Part shown: in pieces, positions 9,276 through 17,867 of the stretch | Layout: each line of letters begins with the position of its first letter | How positions within the stretch are numbered: position 1 is the first letter of the stretch | From: Stigmatella ashevillena | Lineage (GTDB): Bacteria; Myxococcota; Myxococcia; Myxococcales; Myxococcaceae | Assembly: GCF_028368975.1 (NCBI RefSeq) | Contig: NZ_JAQNDM010000002.1 | Location: 2,986,007 to 3,050,006 of the forward strand | Direction of reading: 5' to 3' | Length of the DNA: 64,000 nt | Translations under genes and position numbers: made by a program | Notes under the pieces: model-generated | The model's input: the letters and a program-made list of their open reading frames with translations, nothing else | What the model was told of the DNA's origin: nothing | The model's database searches: none

Positions 9276-9289
9276 AAATACTGGTATTT
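9276..9289. repeat. AT-rich inverted repeat upstream of the glycosyltransferase gene
   Basis: AAATAC and GTATTT form perfect 6-nt arms around a 2-nt centre. The site is about 125 bp upstream of the glycosyltransferase start, in an otherwise GC-rich 211-bp gap (9153-9363). The right arm is also part of an overlapping CTGGT/ACCAG inverted repeat ending at 9298. It may be an operator for the glycosyltransferase gene or part of its promoter (a TAAAAT hexamer reads on the minus strand here). The role is inference only. Confidence 0.3.
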
Positions 9290-9363
9290 TACAACCAGGT
9301 CACAGGAGTGGCGCCGGACAATAGGGAGGTGTCAAGGGCCTGTCAAACAAAACCCCGTCCATT

Positions 9364-10344
9364 TCAGCCCGCGACCGCGCGGCGCGTCACGGGCTGCACG
9401 GAAGAGGCCATCCCCGGAATTCCCGCCACCCCGGCCTCATCCCGGGTGGCCAGACCGAGGATGCGCTCGACGAGCTGGGCAAAGCCGATGCCCCGCTGCG
9501 CGGCGATCTTCGGCAACAGGCTGGTGGGCGTCAGTCCTGGCAGCGTGTTCACCTCCAGGACGAAGTCGTTCTGCTCCTCGGAGCAGATGAGGTCCACCCG
9601 GCCGTAGCCACGGCAGTCCAGGGCGCGCCACGCCGCGAGCGCCAGCGACTCCACGTTGGCCAGGCGCGTGGCCGACAGCCGGGGGGGCAGGAAATAGCTC
9701 GTGCCGCCCTTGTACTTGGCCTCGTAGTCGAAGCCCTCGCGGGGCGCGGCGATTTCGCAGCTGCCGAGCACCTCGCCACCGAGGATCCCCACCGTCACCT
9801 CGCGGCCGGGCACGAAGCGCTCCACCAGCGCCTCTCCGCCGTAGCGGCAGGCCTCGGCCACCGCGGGGGCCAGGGCCTCGGGCTCGCGCACCAGGGCCAG
9901 TCCCAGCGAAGAGCCGCCACAGGCGGGCTTCACCACGCACGGAAAGCCCAGGTCGCCCTGGCGCTCCGGGAGCAGCGCGAGCTCGTCCCGGCCAATCCGG
10001 TACCCCTGGGGCGTGGGCAGGTTGTGCAGCCGGAAGAGCTTCTTGGCGAAGGGCTTGTTCATCGCCAGCGCCGAGGCCATTACCCCAGAGCCCGTGTACG
10101 GCAGCTCCAGCAGCTCCAGCAACCCCTGCACCTTGCCATCCTCGCCCATCCGCCCGTGCAGCGCGAGGAACGCCACGTCCAGCTCCGCCGTCCTCAGGAC
10201 CCGATCCAGGCCCGGTCCGGCGAAGACCCGCGTCACGGTGTGACCCTCGGCCTCCAGCGCGGCCACCGCGGCCTCACCGGTCTTCAACGACACTTCCCGC
10301 TCCTCGCCCCACCCGCCCATCAGCACTCCGACGCGCTTGCCCAT
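9364..10344 (-). CDS. ddl: D-alanine--D-alanine ligase
   Basis: A 326-residue ATP-grasp ligase that makes the D-Ala-D-Ala dipeptide for peptidoglycan. The start at 10344 is chosen because AGGAGG lies about 10 nt upstream and the Ddl N-terminus (KRVGVLMGGWGEEREVSL) begins there. ALHGRMGEDGKVQGLLE, the YTGSGVMASALAMNK segment, the PACGGSSLG ATP loop and the EVNTLPGLTPTSL metal/substrate region are all as in Ddl. Length fits the family. It is not in a mur/fts cluster here; murI is about 10 kb away on the same strand. Confidence 0.93.
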   Translation of the reverse strand: MGKRVGVLMGGWGEEREVSLKTGEAAVAALEAEGHTVTRVFAGPGLDRVLRTAELDVAFLALHGRMGEDGKVQGLLELLELPYTGSGVMASALAMNKPFAKKLFRLHNLPTPQGYRIGRDELALLPERQGDLGFPCVVKPACGGSSLGLALVREPEALAPAVAEACRYGGEALVERFVPGREVTVGILGGEVLGSCEIAAPREGFDYEAKYKGGTSYFLPPRLSATRLANVESLALAAWRALDCRGYGRVDLICSEEQNDFVLEVNTLPGLTPTSLLPKIAAQRGIGFAQLVERILGLATRDEAGVAGIPGMASSVQPVTRRAVAG

Positions 10345-10474
10345 GTTGATCGACTCCTCCTGGGTCAGTCCCTCAGCACGCCGGATGCCAACACCACTTG
10401 TGCTACAGGTCACGAAAACTGCCGCAAGGAGTGGCCGTAACCCTGTCATTTCACGGGGCTGCGCGCTCCCCCCT

Positions 10475-10496
10475 GCCGTGGCCCGGAAGCCACGGC
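10475..10496. terminator. Strong hairpin without T-run; possible terminator after the small lipoprotein gene
   Basis: Eight-base perfect arms (GCCGTGGC/GCCACGGC) around a 6-nt loop lie in the 213-bp gap between the ddl start and the end of the lipoprotein gene. No U-tract follows on either strand, so this is at best a weak or factor-assisted terminator. The rest of the gap (10345-10557) holds the ddl ribosome-binding site and nothing else I can name. Confidence 0.25.
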
Positions 10497-10557
10497 GCGG
10501 GTGGAGGGCCACGTCCCGCGGGGCAGACAGGCAGACGCGCGCCCCCCAGGCGAGGGC

Positions 10558-10821
10558 CTACCCGCCATCGGTTCCCGCGTCGGAGCCAGCATCCTCTTCA
10601 CCCGCGTCTGGACCGGCATCCGCGCCCGCCCCCGCGTCCGAGCCTCCGTCCCCGCCCGGCGGCGCCTCTCCCGAGACGCAGGACCCGTTCTCGCAGACGT
10701 AGCCCTTCAGGCACTGGTTCTGCGCGTCACAGGGCTGCCCCTCGGCGTCGAAATCAACGAGCAGGCTGCACGCGGTCAGGGCCAGGGCCGCGAGCACCCA
10801 GAAAGAGCGAAGGAAGCGCAT
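10558..10821 (-). CDS. Small lipoprotein with Asp-Ala-Gly tail
   Basis: An 87-residue lipoprotein. The signal peptide MRFLRSFWVLAALALTAC ends in lipobox LTAC (Cys18). Four further cysteines cluster between about residues 31 and 48 (GQPCD, NQCLKGYVCENGSCVSG), a small disulfide-knot pattern frequent in myxobacterial lipoproteins. The rest is a low-complexity Gly/Ala/Asp tail (DAGAGADAGPDAG). It starts 2 bp after the stop of the PEGA/coiled-coil gene, so the two are probably co-transcribed. Function unknown. Confidence 0.75.
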   Translation of the reverse strand: MRFLRSFWVLAALALTACSLLVDFDAEGQPCDAQNQCLKGYVCENGSCVSGEAPPGGDGGSDAGAGADAGPDAGEEDAGSDAGTDGG

Positions 10822-10823
10822 GG

Positions 10824-12713
10824 TCAGTAGTTCCGGAGATCGTCTTCGTCGAGTGCAGGCCGTTTTTTCCGTTCTTCTTCACGCTTGCGCCGGTCCTCTT
10901 CCTCGCGTTTGCGGCGCTCTTCCTCGCGCTTGCGCTGCTCCTCCTCCTGGCGCTTGCGCTGCTCCTCTTCCTGGCGCTTGCGCTGCTCGGCCTCATCGCG
11001 CTCGCGCTTCGCCGCCTCATCACGCCCGAGCTGCTCTTGTTTGGCCGCGTCTTCGCGGGTCCGCCGCTCCTGCTTCGCCGCTTCCTCGCGGGTCCGCCGC
11101 TCCTGCTTCGCCGCCTCCTCGCGGGCTCGCCGCTCCTCCTCGGCCCGTTTCTTCGAGGACTGCTTGTCCTGGGCAGGCTCCACCGGCTTCGCCTGCGGCG
11201 CCACCGCGGGCTCCGGAGGAGGCGGCGGCGGTTCCGTGGGAGCCGCCTCGGGAGGACGCGCTGGAGCGGGGCTCGCGGGGGCGGTCTTCTTCCCACGGCC
11301 CCCTTCCGAGAAGGCCAACCAGGCCCCTGCGCCCGCGGAGCCCAGCCCGGCCAGGATGCCGAGATCCGCGATGAGCGCGAACGTCTTGCCATCGGACCGG
11401 ATCGACTCGCCGCGCGCGGAGGTCTGAGGGGTCCCCTTGAACTGGTCCGACTTCGACGAGGCCTCCAGGCCGAAATAGATTCCTCCCGCCAGCAGCGCGG
11501 CCCCCGTGGCCATCAGCACGTACCCGGCGGTCCGGCGGTGGGGGTTGGGTGCTCCGGCGCTGAAGTGGCGCACCGGCTTGCCCCCGTTGCGCGGCGCATC
11601 CGCGGTCAGCACGCTGGCCAGCAGCCCTTGGATCCCCGCCTCCATCGCCTCGCCGGAGGCCGTCACCGGCCCCGCCGCGTAGCCCAGGTTGTGCCCATCG
11701 AGCACCTCCATCCGCAGCGCGATGGCATCTTGGGCGCCCGCCCCCGGTGTTCCCCGGACGAGCAGCGCCAACACCTGCTGCGTGCCCGCCAGGGTGCCCA
11801 GCGCCTGGAGCGCCTCGTCCCGGCCCTTGGCTTCGGGCGCGTCCTCGATGCGCTCCACCCACTCCCGCAGCCGCTTGGCGGTGGGGGTGGGCTGCAGGGT
11901 GAAGCTCACCTCGGAGCCACTCACCCGCTGCTGGTCCAGCGCATACCCCGGGGCGATGACGGTGACGAAGTGGTCCGCGCGCGACAGGCCCGAGAGCCGC
12001 AAGGGCGTGCTGCCCTGGAACTGCCCATCCAGGAACACCTGCGCGGACACCGGCTGGGTCTTGATGTCCAAGGTCTTGTCGGCCTCCGCGAGGACCACCT
12101 TGCGCGTCTTCTCAGCCAGCGCGCGCTCATCCGCGGGAAAGTAGTTGGAGGAGAACTCGGCCCGAGGGTTCCGGGACAGGACATCCGCCATCTCCCGCGC
12201 CGCGGCCTTGTTGTCGCCGTTGGCCACATGCGAGGCGACCTTCATCACCCGCGCCCGGCTCATGTCCGTGAAGTACTGGGACAGATCGCTCGCCTCGTAG
12301 GCCTGCACGGCCGCATCGAACTGTTCAAGTGCCTTCTGGGTGTCCAGCTCGTCATAGGCCTTCTGGCCCTCGGCGAACGCGGCGGCGGCCTGGGCCGCCT
12401 TCTCCTGCCGGCTCCGGAAAGCCCCTGCCTCCAGCGCGTCGGCCAGACGTACCCACTCGAAGCGGCCCGCTCCCACCACGGCCTGCTCGGCCAGATAGGC
12501 CAGCCGAGGCCCCTGGGCCCGGGCCGCCGCATCCAGCGGCACCACCACCACGGTGAGCGTGGGCGCGGCCGCGGCGGGCAGCGCGCGCGGCAGCAGGCGC
12601 AGGGGGGGCTGCTGTGCGAAAGCCGGACCGGCGGCGAGCAAGCCCACCAGCAGGCCGCTCAGCGCCGCGTCCAGGACGCGGATCCAGGGTCGTCGCATCA
12701 CTCTTCCCGCCAT
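10824..12713 (-). CDS. PEGA-domain protein with a long charged coiled-coil C-terminus
   Basis: A 629-residue predicted envelope protein. A signal peptide covers about residues 1-34. A TPR-like helical segment follows near residues 105-180 (EKAAQAAAAFAEGQKAYDELD). A PEGA repeat lies near 215-275 (PVSAQVFLDGQFQGSTPLRLSGL). Two hydrophobic segments occur near 400 (VLMATGAALLAGGIYFGL) and 440. A Pro-rich stretch (470-500) leads into about 110 residues of almost only Arg, Lys, Glu and Gln, which should form a single long alpha-helix or coiled coil, ending in LDEDDLRNY. The gene follows ctpA by 50 bp on the same strand. Function unknown. Confidence 0.75.
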   Translation of the reverse strand: MAGRVMRRPWIRVLDAALSGLLVGLLAAGPAFAQQPPLRLLPRALPAAAAPTLTVVVVPLDAAARAQGPRLAYLAEQAVVGAGRFEWVRLADALEAGAFRSRQEKAAQAAAAFAEGQKAYDELDTQKALEQFDAAVQAYEASDLSQYFTDMSRARVMKVASHVANGDNKAAAREMADVLSRNPRAEFSSNYFPADERALAEKTRKVVLAEADKTLDIKTQPVSAQVFLDGQFQGSTPLRLSGLSRADHFVTVIAPGYALDQQRVSGSEVSFTLQPTPTAKRLREWVERIEDAPEAKGRDEALQALGTLAGTQQVLALLVRGTPGAGAQDAIALRMEVLDGHNLGYAAGPVTASGEAMEAGIQGLLASVLTADAPRNGGKPVRHFSAGAPNPHRRTAGYVLMATGAALLAGGIYFGLEASSKSDQFKGTPQTSARGESIRSDGKTFALIADLGILAGLGSAGAGAWLAFSEGGRGKKTAPASPAPARPPEAAPTEPPPPPPEPAVAPQAKPVEPAQDKQSSKKRAEEERRAREEAAKQERRTREEAAKQERRTREDAAKQEQLGRDEAAKRERDEAEQRKRQEEEQRKRQEEEQRKREEERRKREEEDRRKREEERKKRPALDEDDLRNY

Positions 12714-12763
12714 TCACCGAGAATTACCCGGACTGCCCGGCCAAAAGCCAGTTGGGAAAGCAA

Positions 12764-14089
12764 CTACTGCTGTCCGGCCCCCGCCGAGGGCGGGCTCGGG
12801 GCGCCCACCACCGAGTGGAGGTAGTCCAGGGCGACCTTGAGCGGAAAGTCCTTGAGCTTCGCGGTGACCTCCCAGGGCGCGAGATTTGCTGGCAGTGTGC
12901 GCGCCCCTTCCCCCGAGTGGGGGGCCGCCACCCCGGGCTCCGCCTTGAAGTGCCGCTTCAGGTCCTTCTCGCGCGGTGCCTCCTGGCCGGGCTTGGTCCC
13001 CGGCTCGTCCGGAATCAAGAAGTCCGGGGTGATGCCCCGCTCCTGGATGCTGCGCCCCAAGGGGGTGTAGTACCGGGCAATCGTCAGCTTCAGCCCCGAG
13101 CCATCCTCCAATTCGATGACGGTCTGCACGCTGCCCTTGCCGAAGGTCTGCGAGCCCATGATGACCGCGCGCCCGTGGTCCTGGAGCGCCCCGGCGACGA
13201 TCTCCGAGGCCGACGCGCTGCCCGCGTTCACCAGCACCACCATCGGGTAGTTGGGCTCCGTGTCGCGGTCCTTGCTGCGCTCCTCGGTGGCGCTGCGCCC
13301 ATTGCGCCCCCGCGTGCTGACAATGGGGAGGTTGCCCGGCAGGAACCGGTCGCTCATCGCCACGGACTGATCCAGCAGTCCCCCCGGGTTGTTGCGCAGA
13401 TCCAACACCAACCCGCTCAGTTCCTTGCCCCCATTGAGGGCGCGCAGCCGGTCCAGCTCCTTGCGAAGGTACAAGTCCGTGCGGTCCTGGAAGTTCTTCA
13501 CCTTCACGTGCGCGAGGCCCCCATAGAGGGCCCCTTCCACGGACACGATGCGGATGTGGTCCCGGATGATGGCGATGTCCCGGGGGGCGCTGAAGCCCTC
13601 GCGCATGAGGGTGAGCAGGACCCGCTTGCCCGCGGGCCCTCGCATCTTCTGGAGCACCGTGGCCAGGTCCAGCCCCTGGATGCTCTGCTCGTCGATGCGG
13701 AGAATCTCATCGCCCGCGCGCAGGCCGGCCCGCGCGGCCGGCGTGTCGTCGATGGGCGCGACGATGATGATGCGCTCGCCCTTGCGGGTGATTTCGATGC
13801 CCAGGTTCCCGAACTCCCCCGAGGTCTCGATCTTCATCTCCTTGAAGACCTCGGGCGGCATGTAGAGGGTGTGGGGATCCAACGTCTCGAGCATGCCCTT
13901 GATGGCGCCTTGCATGAGCCGGGCGTTGTCCACCGGCTCCACGTAGTTGTTCTCCACGTAGGAGAGCACGCGCGCGAACACCTCCAGGTTCTTGTAGGTG
14001 TCATCCTCACGGTCCGCGAGCGCGGCGGGGGCGGCGAGCAGCAGGGCCACCGCGAGCGCCGCGCGCCACGAGGGGAGCTGGCGGTTCAC
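12764..14089 (-). CDS. ctpA: Carboxy-terminal processing protease, S41 family
   Basis: A 441-residue periplasmic protease with signal peptide (residues 1-25). The PDZ domain lies at about 95-175 (GLRAGDEILRIDEQSIQGLD). The S41 core follows: LVLDLRNNPGGLLDQSV, the nucleophile motif GSASASE at 290-296 (Ser293 expected) and the general-base lysine in GSQTFGKGS (Lys318). CtpA/Prc proteases trim or degrade periplasmic proteins, often regulators of cell-wall hydrolases. Its place just downstream of ftsE-ftsX-envC and a hydrolase on the same strand fits a cell-wall remodelling role, which is inference. Length is normal. Confidence 0.9.
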   Translation of the reverse strand: MNRQLPSWRAALAVALLLAAPAALADREDDTYKNLEVFARVLSYVENNYVEPVDNARLMQGAIKGMLETLDPHTLYMPPEVFKEMKIETSGEFGNLGIEITRKGERIIIVAPIDDTPAARAGLRAGDEILRIDEQSIQGLDLATVLQKMRGPAGKRVLLTLMREGFSAPRDIAIIRDHIRIVSVEGALYGGLAHVKVKNFQDRTDLYLRKELDRLRALNGGKELSGLVLDLRNNPGGLLDQSVAMSDRFLPGNLPIVSTRGRNGRSATEERSKDRDTEPNYPMVVLVNAGSASASEIVAGALQDHGRAVIMGSQTFGKGSVQTVIELEDGSGLKLTIARYYTPLGRSIQERGITPDFLIPDEPGTKPGQEAPREKDLKRHFKAEPGVAAPHSGEGARTLPANLAPWEVTAKLKDFPLKVALDYLHSVVGAPSPPSAGAGQQ

Positions 14090-14134
14090 GTCAAGCGTCC
14101 TTTCCCGAGTTACCCGGACACTCTACACCCGCGC

Positions 14135-14995
14135 CTACAACCCTGCCTTGTCGGCGAAGGCCACCAGGCGAGCGACCAGCTCGTCCGGCCGTTCCATCTG
14201 GGGCACATGGCCGAAGCCCTTCACCACCTGGACCTGGGCATGGGGGGGCAGGTGCGCCCGGAAGTAATCGAGCGTCTCGGAGGGAAGCAACCGCTCGCTC
14301 CCTCCCCAGAGCAGCAACACCGGCATGGACAGGCTTTGGAGCGCCTCGGGCGTCAGGCTGGCGCGCGTGGTCCGGGCATCCTCGGTCAGGGCCTGCACGG
14401 CAGGGGTGGCATAGAACTTCCGCATCTCGCTGGAGAGCAGCAGCAGGGGCAGAGGGGCCTTGTGGAAGAGGCGCCGGGTGAGGGAGCGCGCCTCCTCGGC
14501 GGTCTCGACGGCGAAGGAGGACAACAGCGCGTCAAAGGTTTCCTGAGACAGGGCGGCGCCCGCGGGGGCCACCAATCCCAAGGCCCGGACGAGCCCGGAC
14601 GCCTCCGCGGCCAGGTTGACCACCATGGCGCCCCCCAGGGAGTTGCCCACCACGAAGGCGGGCTCCCCCACGGTCTGCTCGACCCAGGCCCGCAGCGTGT
14701 CGAACTGACCGCGCACACACCCGGGCCCCGCGCAGAACTCCGTGGAAAAGCCATGCCCGGGCAAATCCAGCGCCAGCACCCGGGAGAAGCGCCGCCCCAG
14801 CGGGAACATCACCCGGGAGAAGCCATTGGCCGAGCCGCCCAGCCCATGCACGAGCACCACCGGGGGCCCCTTGCCCTGTCCCTTCAGCTCATAGGAGTGC
14901 ACGGACTGGCCCCCCACGGTCCTCACCGTCGACCGCACCCCCCGCGCCACCAGCATCTGGCGCGTCATCTTTTGCACTCCACCCATCAAGTCCAC
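14135..14995 (-). CDS. Alpha/beta-fold hydrolase
   Basis: A 286-residue hydrolase. The oxyanion motif HGLGG is at residues 50-54, the nucleophile elbow GNSLGG has Ser119, and a late GFGHVPQ supplies the His. The acid position after strand 6 reads GGSERLLP, so Glu appears to replace the usual Asp. The substrate class (ester, amide, lipid) is not visible. The gene lies 60 bp after envC and 45 bp before ctpA on the same strand, so it may belong to that transcription unit. Confidence 0.8.
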   Translation of the reverse strand: MDLMGGVQKMTRQMLVARGVRSTVRTVGGQSVHSYELKGQGKGPPVVLVHGLGGSANGFSRVMFPLGRRFSRVLALDLPGHGFSTEFCAGPGCVRGQFDTLRAWVEQTVGEPAFVVGNSLGGAMVVNLAAEASGLVRALGLVAPAGAALSQETFDALLSSFAVETAEEARSLTRRLFHKAPLPLLLLSSEMRKFYATPAVQALTEDARTTRASLTPEALQSLSMPVLLLWGGSERLLPSETLDYFRAHLPPHAQVQVVKGFGHVPQMERPDELVARLVAFADKAGL

Positions 14996-15055
14996 GGCGG
15001 CTCCTTGGAAGGCTGTGCCCTCAGGATAATGGCGTCCTGCGATTTGCGCAGCGCG

Positions 15056-16171
15056 TCAGGAGGCGGGAAGCAACCAAGGCTTCGGGTCCACGGCCCGCCC
15101 GTCCTGCCGAATCTCGAAATAAAGGTAGGCCCCCTTCAAGGAGCCGGTGTCGCCCACGGTACCGACTTCGTCCCCGGCCTGAAGCTCCAAGCCTACCTCG
15201 GAAGACACCTGTTCCAGGTGGGCCATGAGCGAGTGGTAGCCGCCCCCATGGTCGAGAATGAGCAGGTTGCCGTAGCCGCGCAGCCACCCCGCATAGACGA
15301 CCTTGCCAGGAGCCACGGCGCGAACGGGAGCGCCCGCGGTGGCCCGGATGTCCAGCCCCTTCTGCACCGTGACGGTGTTGAAGCGGGGGTTGACCACCCG
15401 GCCAAACCCCACTTCCACGATGCCGGGGGTGGGAAAAGGCAGCTTGCCGCGGAGCGAGCGGAAGCCGGTGGCCGGAATCCCCGCCTCCATGTCGTCGATG
15501 ATGCGCGTCAGCTCCGCGTCCGCCTGCTCCAGCTCACGCACCACCCGACGGGCCAGCTCGGCTTCGCCCGCGAGGTTGGCCACCACATCCCGCATCGCCT
15601 CCTGCTGCCGCTCGGCCAGCACGGACTGCTCCTTGATGAAGGCCACGCGCGTGGAGAGCGACGCCTGGAGCCGCTTGAGCTCCCGCAGGGCCCGGCCCTG
15701 AAGCCGTGCCACGTGCTGCACGGCGCGCAGCAGCTCCAGGTCGCTCTTCATCGTCGCTTCCAGCGTCCGCGCACGCCAGACGAGCGAGGAGAAGTCCTGG
15801 GAGGACAGCAGCACCTCCAGGGGCTCGCGGCGCGTGAGCCGGTACATGGCGCGCAAGCGGGGGGACAGCCGGTGAATCTGCTGACGGAGCACCTCCCGCG
15901 CCACCGCCTCCTCGCGCTCGGCCACGGCCACCCGCTTGCGGAAGACCGCCAGGTCCTTCTCCAGCACCTGCATGCGCCTGCGCGACAGGCTCACCATCTG
16001 CTCCAGCATCTCCACCCCTTCCAGGACGGAGACCCGCTTCGACTCGATGAGGGCCACGGTGGCCCGCTGCGCGGCGAGCTGCTCGCGCACGGCGGCCCGC
16101 TCCGCCGTCTCGTCCTGAGCGAGCACGGGGGCGGCGGCGACCAGAAGCAGGAGAAGAAGAACCCGGCTCAT
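15056..16171 (-). CDS. envC: EnvC-like murein hydrolase activator (coiled coil plus degenerate LytM domain)
   Basis: A 371-residue periplasmic protein with signal peptide (MSRVLLLLLLVAAAPVLAQ). Residues about 20-240 are long coiled coils, as in EnvC. The C-terminal 110 residues are an M23/LytM fold, but two zinc ligands are lost: the first His of HxxxD is Gln270 (VQKGLDI, Asp274 kept), and HLHFE reads YLYFE at 349-353. This is the pattern of EnvC proteins, which activate amidases rather than cut peptidoglycan. The ATG at 16171 overlaps the ftsX stop (ATGA), giving translational coupling; FtsX is the known EnvC recruiter in E. coli. The partner amidase is not in this window. Confidence 0.88.
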   Translation of the reverse strand: MSRVLLLLLLVAAAPVLAQDETAERAAVREQLAAQRATVALIESKRVSVLEGVEMLEQMVSLSRRRMQVLEKDLAVFRKRVAVAEREEAVAREVLRQQIHRLSPRLRAMYRLTRREPLEVLLSSQDFSSLVWRARTLEATMKSDLELLRAVQHVARLQGRALRELKRLQASLSTRVAFIKEQSVLAERQQEAMRDVVANLAGEAELARRVVRELEQADAELTRIIDDMEAGIPATGFRSLRGKLPFPTPGIVEVGFGRVVNPRFNTVTVQKGLDIRATAGAPVRAVAPGKVVYAGWLRGYGNLLILDHGGGYHSLMAHLEQVSSEVGLELQAGDEVGTVGDTGSLKGAYLYFEIRQDGRAVDPKPWLLPAS

Positions 16172-17070
16172 ACCCGTAGGAAGCGCCCCACCGCGATGAA
16201 GCTGCCCACCAGTCCGAGCCCTCCGCCCGCCGCCACCAGCTCCAGCGCCAGCCCCGGACGCACCAGGGGCTCTCCCGAGGAGGGGCCCAGCAGGAAGGAA
16301 AACAGGGAGGCCAGCGAGGGGCCCACCAGCTGGCCAAACAACCACAACCCCGCGAGCGCCACCCCTGCGCCCAGCAGCCCTTGGAGGAGCCCTTCGATGA
16401 GGAAGGGCGCCTTGACGAAGCGGTCCGTGGCGCCCACGAGCTTCTGGATTTCAATCTCCTCGCGCCGCGCGTAGATGGCGAGTTGGAGCGTGGCGGACAC
16501 GATGATGATGGTGGCGAAGAGCACCACCGCGAAGGCCACCACCCCGCCATACCGCAGCGCGCGGGCGATGGCCGTCAGCCGCTCCACCGCCTCCTGGCCA
16601 TAGTCCACGCCCGTGACGCCCGGCAGCGTGCGCACCTGCTGGGCCAGCGCCTCCAACCCCTCGGGGGTCCGCCGCTCGGGGGCCACCGCCAGCTCCAGGG
16701 AGGGAGGCAGCGGGTTCTCGGGCAACTGCGCGAGCGCCTCTCCCAGGTCTCCCAGCTCTCGCGCCAAGCGTCCCAGGGCCTCGTCCGGATTCACCAGCAC
16801 GGCCCGGCCGCCACTGGCGGTCTCCAGTTGCCCGCGCATGGCCTCCACCTGCTCCGGGGACAGCTCTGGCGCCAGGTACACCGTCACCTCGACTTCCCCC
16901 CCCAGCGAGGCGAGCAACCCATCCAGGGCGTGCCCCGCGGTGCGGGTGAGCCCCGCGGCGAACAGCGCGATGGCGATGGTGGTGATGGCGATGAAGTGAA
17001 CGAAGGGGGAGTGCTTCAGGCCTCCGGCGGCCGAGCGCCAGAAATAGGAGACCTTGGACAGCGCCGTCAT
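16168..17070 (-). CDS. ftsX: Cell division protein FtsX
   Basis: A 300-residue polytopic protein with four membrane helices (roughly residues 24-44, 172-195, 222-245 and 272-295) and a periplasmic loop of about 120 residues after helix 1, the known EnvC/hydrolase-binding loop. The conserved cytoplasmic motif REEIEIQKLVGAT before helix 3 is diagnostic. FtsX forms a non-transporting ABC complex with FtsE that turns ATP hydrolysis into activation of periplasmic wall hydrolases at the septum. Its start overlaps the ftsE stop and its stop overlaps the envC start, both as ATGA. Confidence 0.93.
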   Translation of the reverse strand: MTALSKVSYFWRSAAGGLKHSPFVHFIAITTIAIALFAAGLTRTAGHALDGLLASLGGEVEVTVYLAPELSPEQVEAMRGQLETASGGRAVLVNPDEALGRLARELGDLGEALAQLPENPLPPSLELAVAPERRTPEGLEALAQQVRTLPGVTGVDYGQEAVERLTAIARALRYGGVVAFAVVLFATIIIVSATLQLAIYARREEIEIQKLVGATDRFVKAPFLIEGLLQGLLGAGVALAGLWLFGQLVGPSLASLFSFLLGPSSGEPLVRPGLALELVAAGGGLGLVGSFIAVGRFLRV

Positions 17071-17762
17071 ACCGCCGCCATCCGCCGGGCCGCTTTGACG
17101 CCGTCCTCGTCCGACACGATGAACCCACGCTCCAGCCGCACCGTGCGCTTCTGGTAGCGCGCCAAGAGCGTGCTGTCGTGCGTGGCCACCATGACGGTGG
17201 TGCCGCGAATGTTCACCTGGTTGAGCAGGTCCATGATCTCCACGGTGAGCGCGGGATCCAGGTTGCCGGTGGGCTCGTCGGCCAGGAGGATGGTGGGATC
17301 ATTGACCAGCGCGCGCGCGATGACCACGCGTTGCTGCTCTCCACCGGACAGGCGCAGCGGGTATGAGCGGGCCTTGTGCTCGAGCCCCACCAGCTTGAGC
17401 ATGCGGTGGACCTTGTCGCGCGCCTCGTCCCGGGGCACGCCCAGCACGTCCAAGGTGAAGGCGACGTTGTCCTCCACCGTGCGGTGGGGCAACAGCTTGA
17501 AGTCCTGGAACACCACGCCGATGTTGCGCCGCAGGTAGGGCACGGCCGACTCGCGGATGCGCGCGATGTTCCGTCCCCCCACCAGAATCTGCCCCTTCGT
17601 TGCCTTCTCCGCGCAGAACAGCAGCTTCAGCAACGTGGTCTTCCCCGCGCCCGAGGGGCCCGTCAGGAAGATGAACTCCCCTTTCTCGACGTGCAGGTTG
17701 ACGTCCGAGAGCACGGGGGGATCCCCCGGGTAGGCTTTGTACACATGGAAAATCTGGATCAT
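17067..17762 (-). CDS. ftsE: Cell division ATP-binding protein FtsE
   Basis: A 231-residue ABC ATPase. The ATG at 17762 opens the conserved MIQIFHVYKAYPG N-terminus; an in-frame start 15 codons earlier adds non-conserved sequence. Walker A is TGPSGAGKTTLL, the signature is LSGGEQQRV, and Walker B is ILLADEPTGNLD. The RRNIGVVFQDFKLLP segment is typical of FtsE. It is cytoplasmic and pairs with FtsX. Overlap with ftsX is ATGA. The gene 105 bp upstream on the same strand encodes a photoactive-yellow-protein homologue. Confidence 0.94.
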   Translation of the reverse strand: MIQIFHVYKAYPGDPPVLSDVNLHVEKGEFIFLTGPSGAGKTTLLKLLFCAEKATKGQILVGGRNIARIRESAVPYLRRNIGVVFQDFKLLPHRTVEDNVAFTLDVLGVPRDEARDKVHRMLKLVGLEHKARSYPLRLSGGEQQRVVIARALVNDPTILLADEPTGNLDPALTVEIMDLLNQVNIRGTTVMVATHDSTLLARYQKRTVRLERGFIVSDEDGVKAARRMAAV

Positions 17763-17867
17763 CGGCCAGCGGATTGTGGACCCAACCGGCCCTTGGCTCC
17801 ACTCCATGGCGCTCCCCTGCCTGCCCCCAGGGCGCGGGGCCCGGAGGAAGGGGGCGCTCAGGCCCGC

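Noticed and set aside
12614-16474. A 1286-residue open frame on the plus strand across ctpA, hydrolase and envC
   Set aside because: It runs antisense to three well-supported genes, is Arg/Pro/His-rich and has no recognisable domain.
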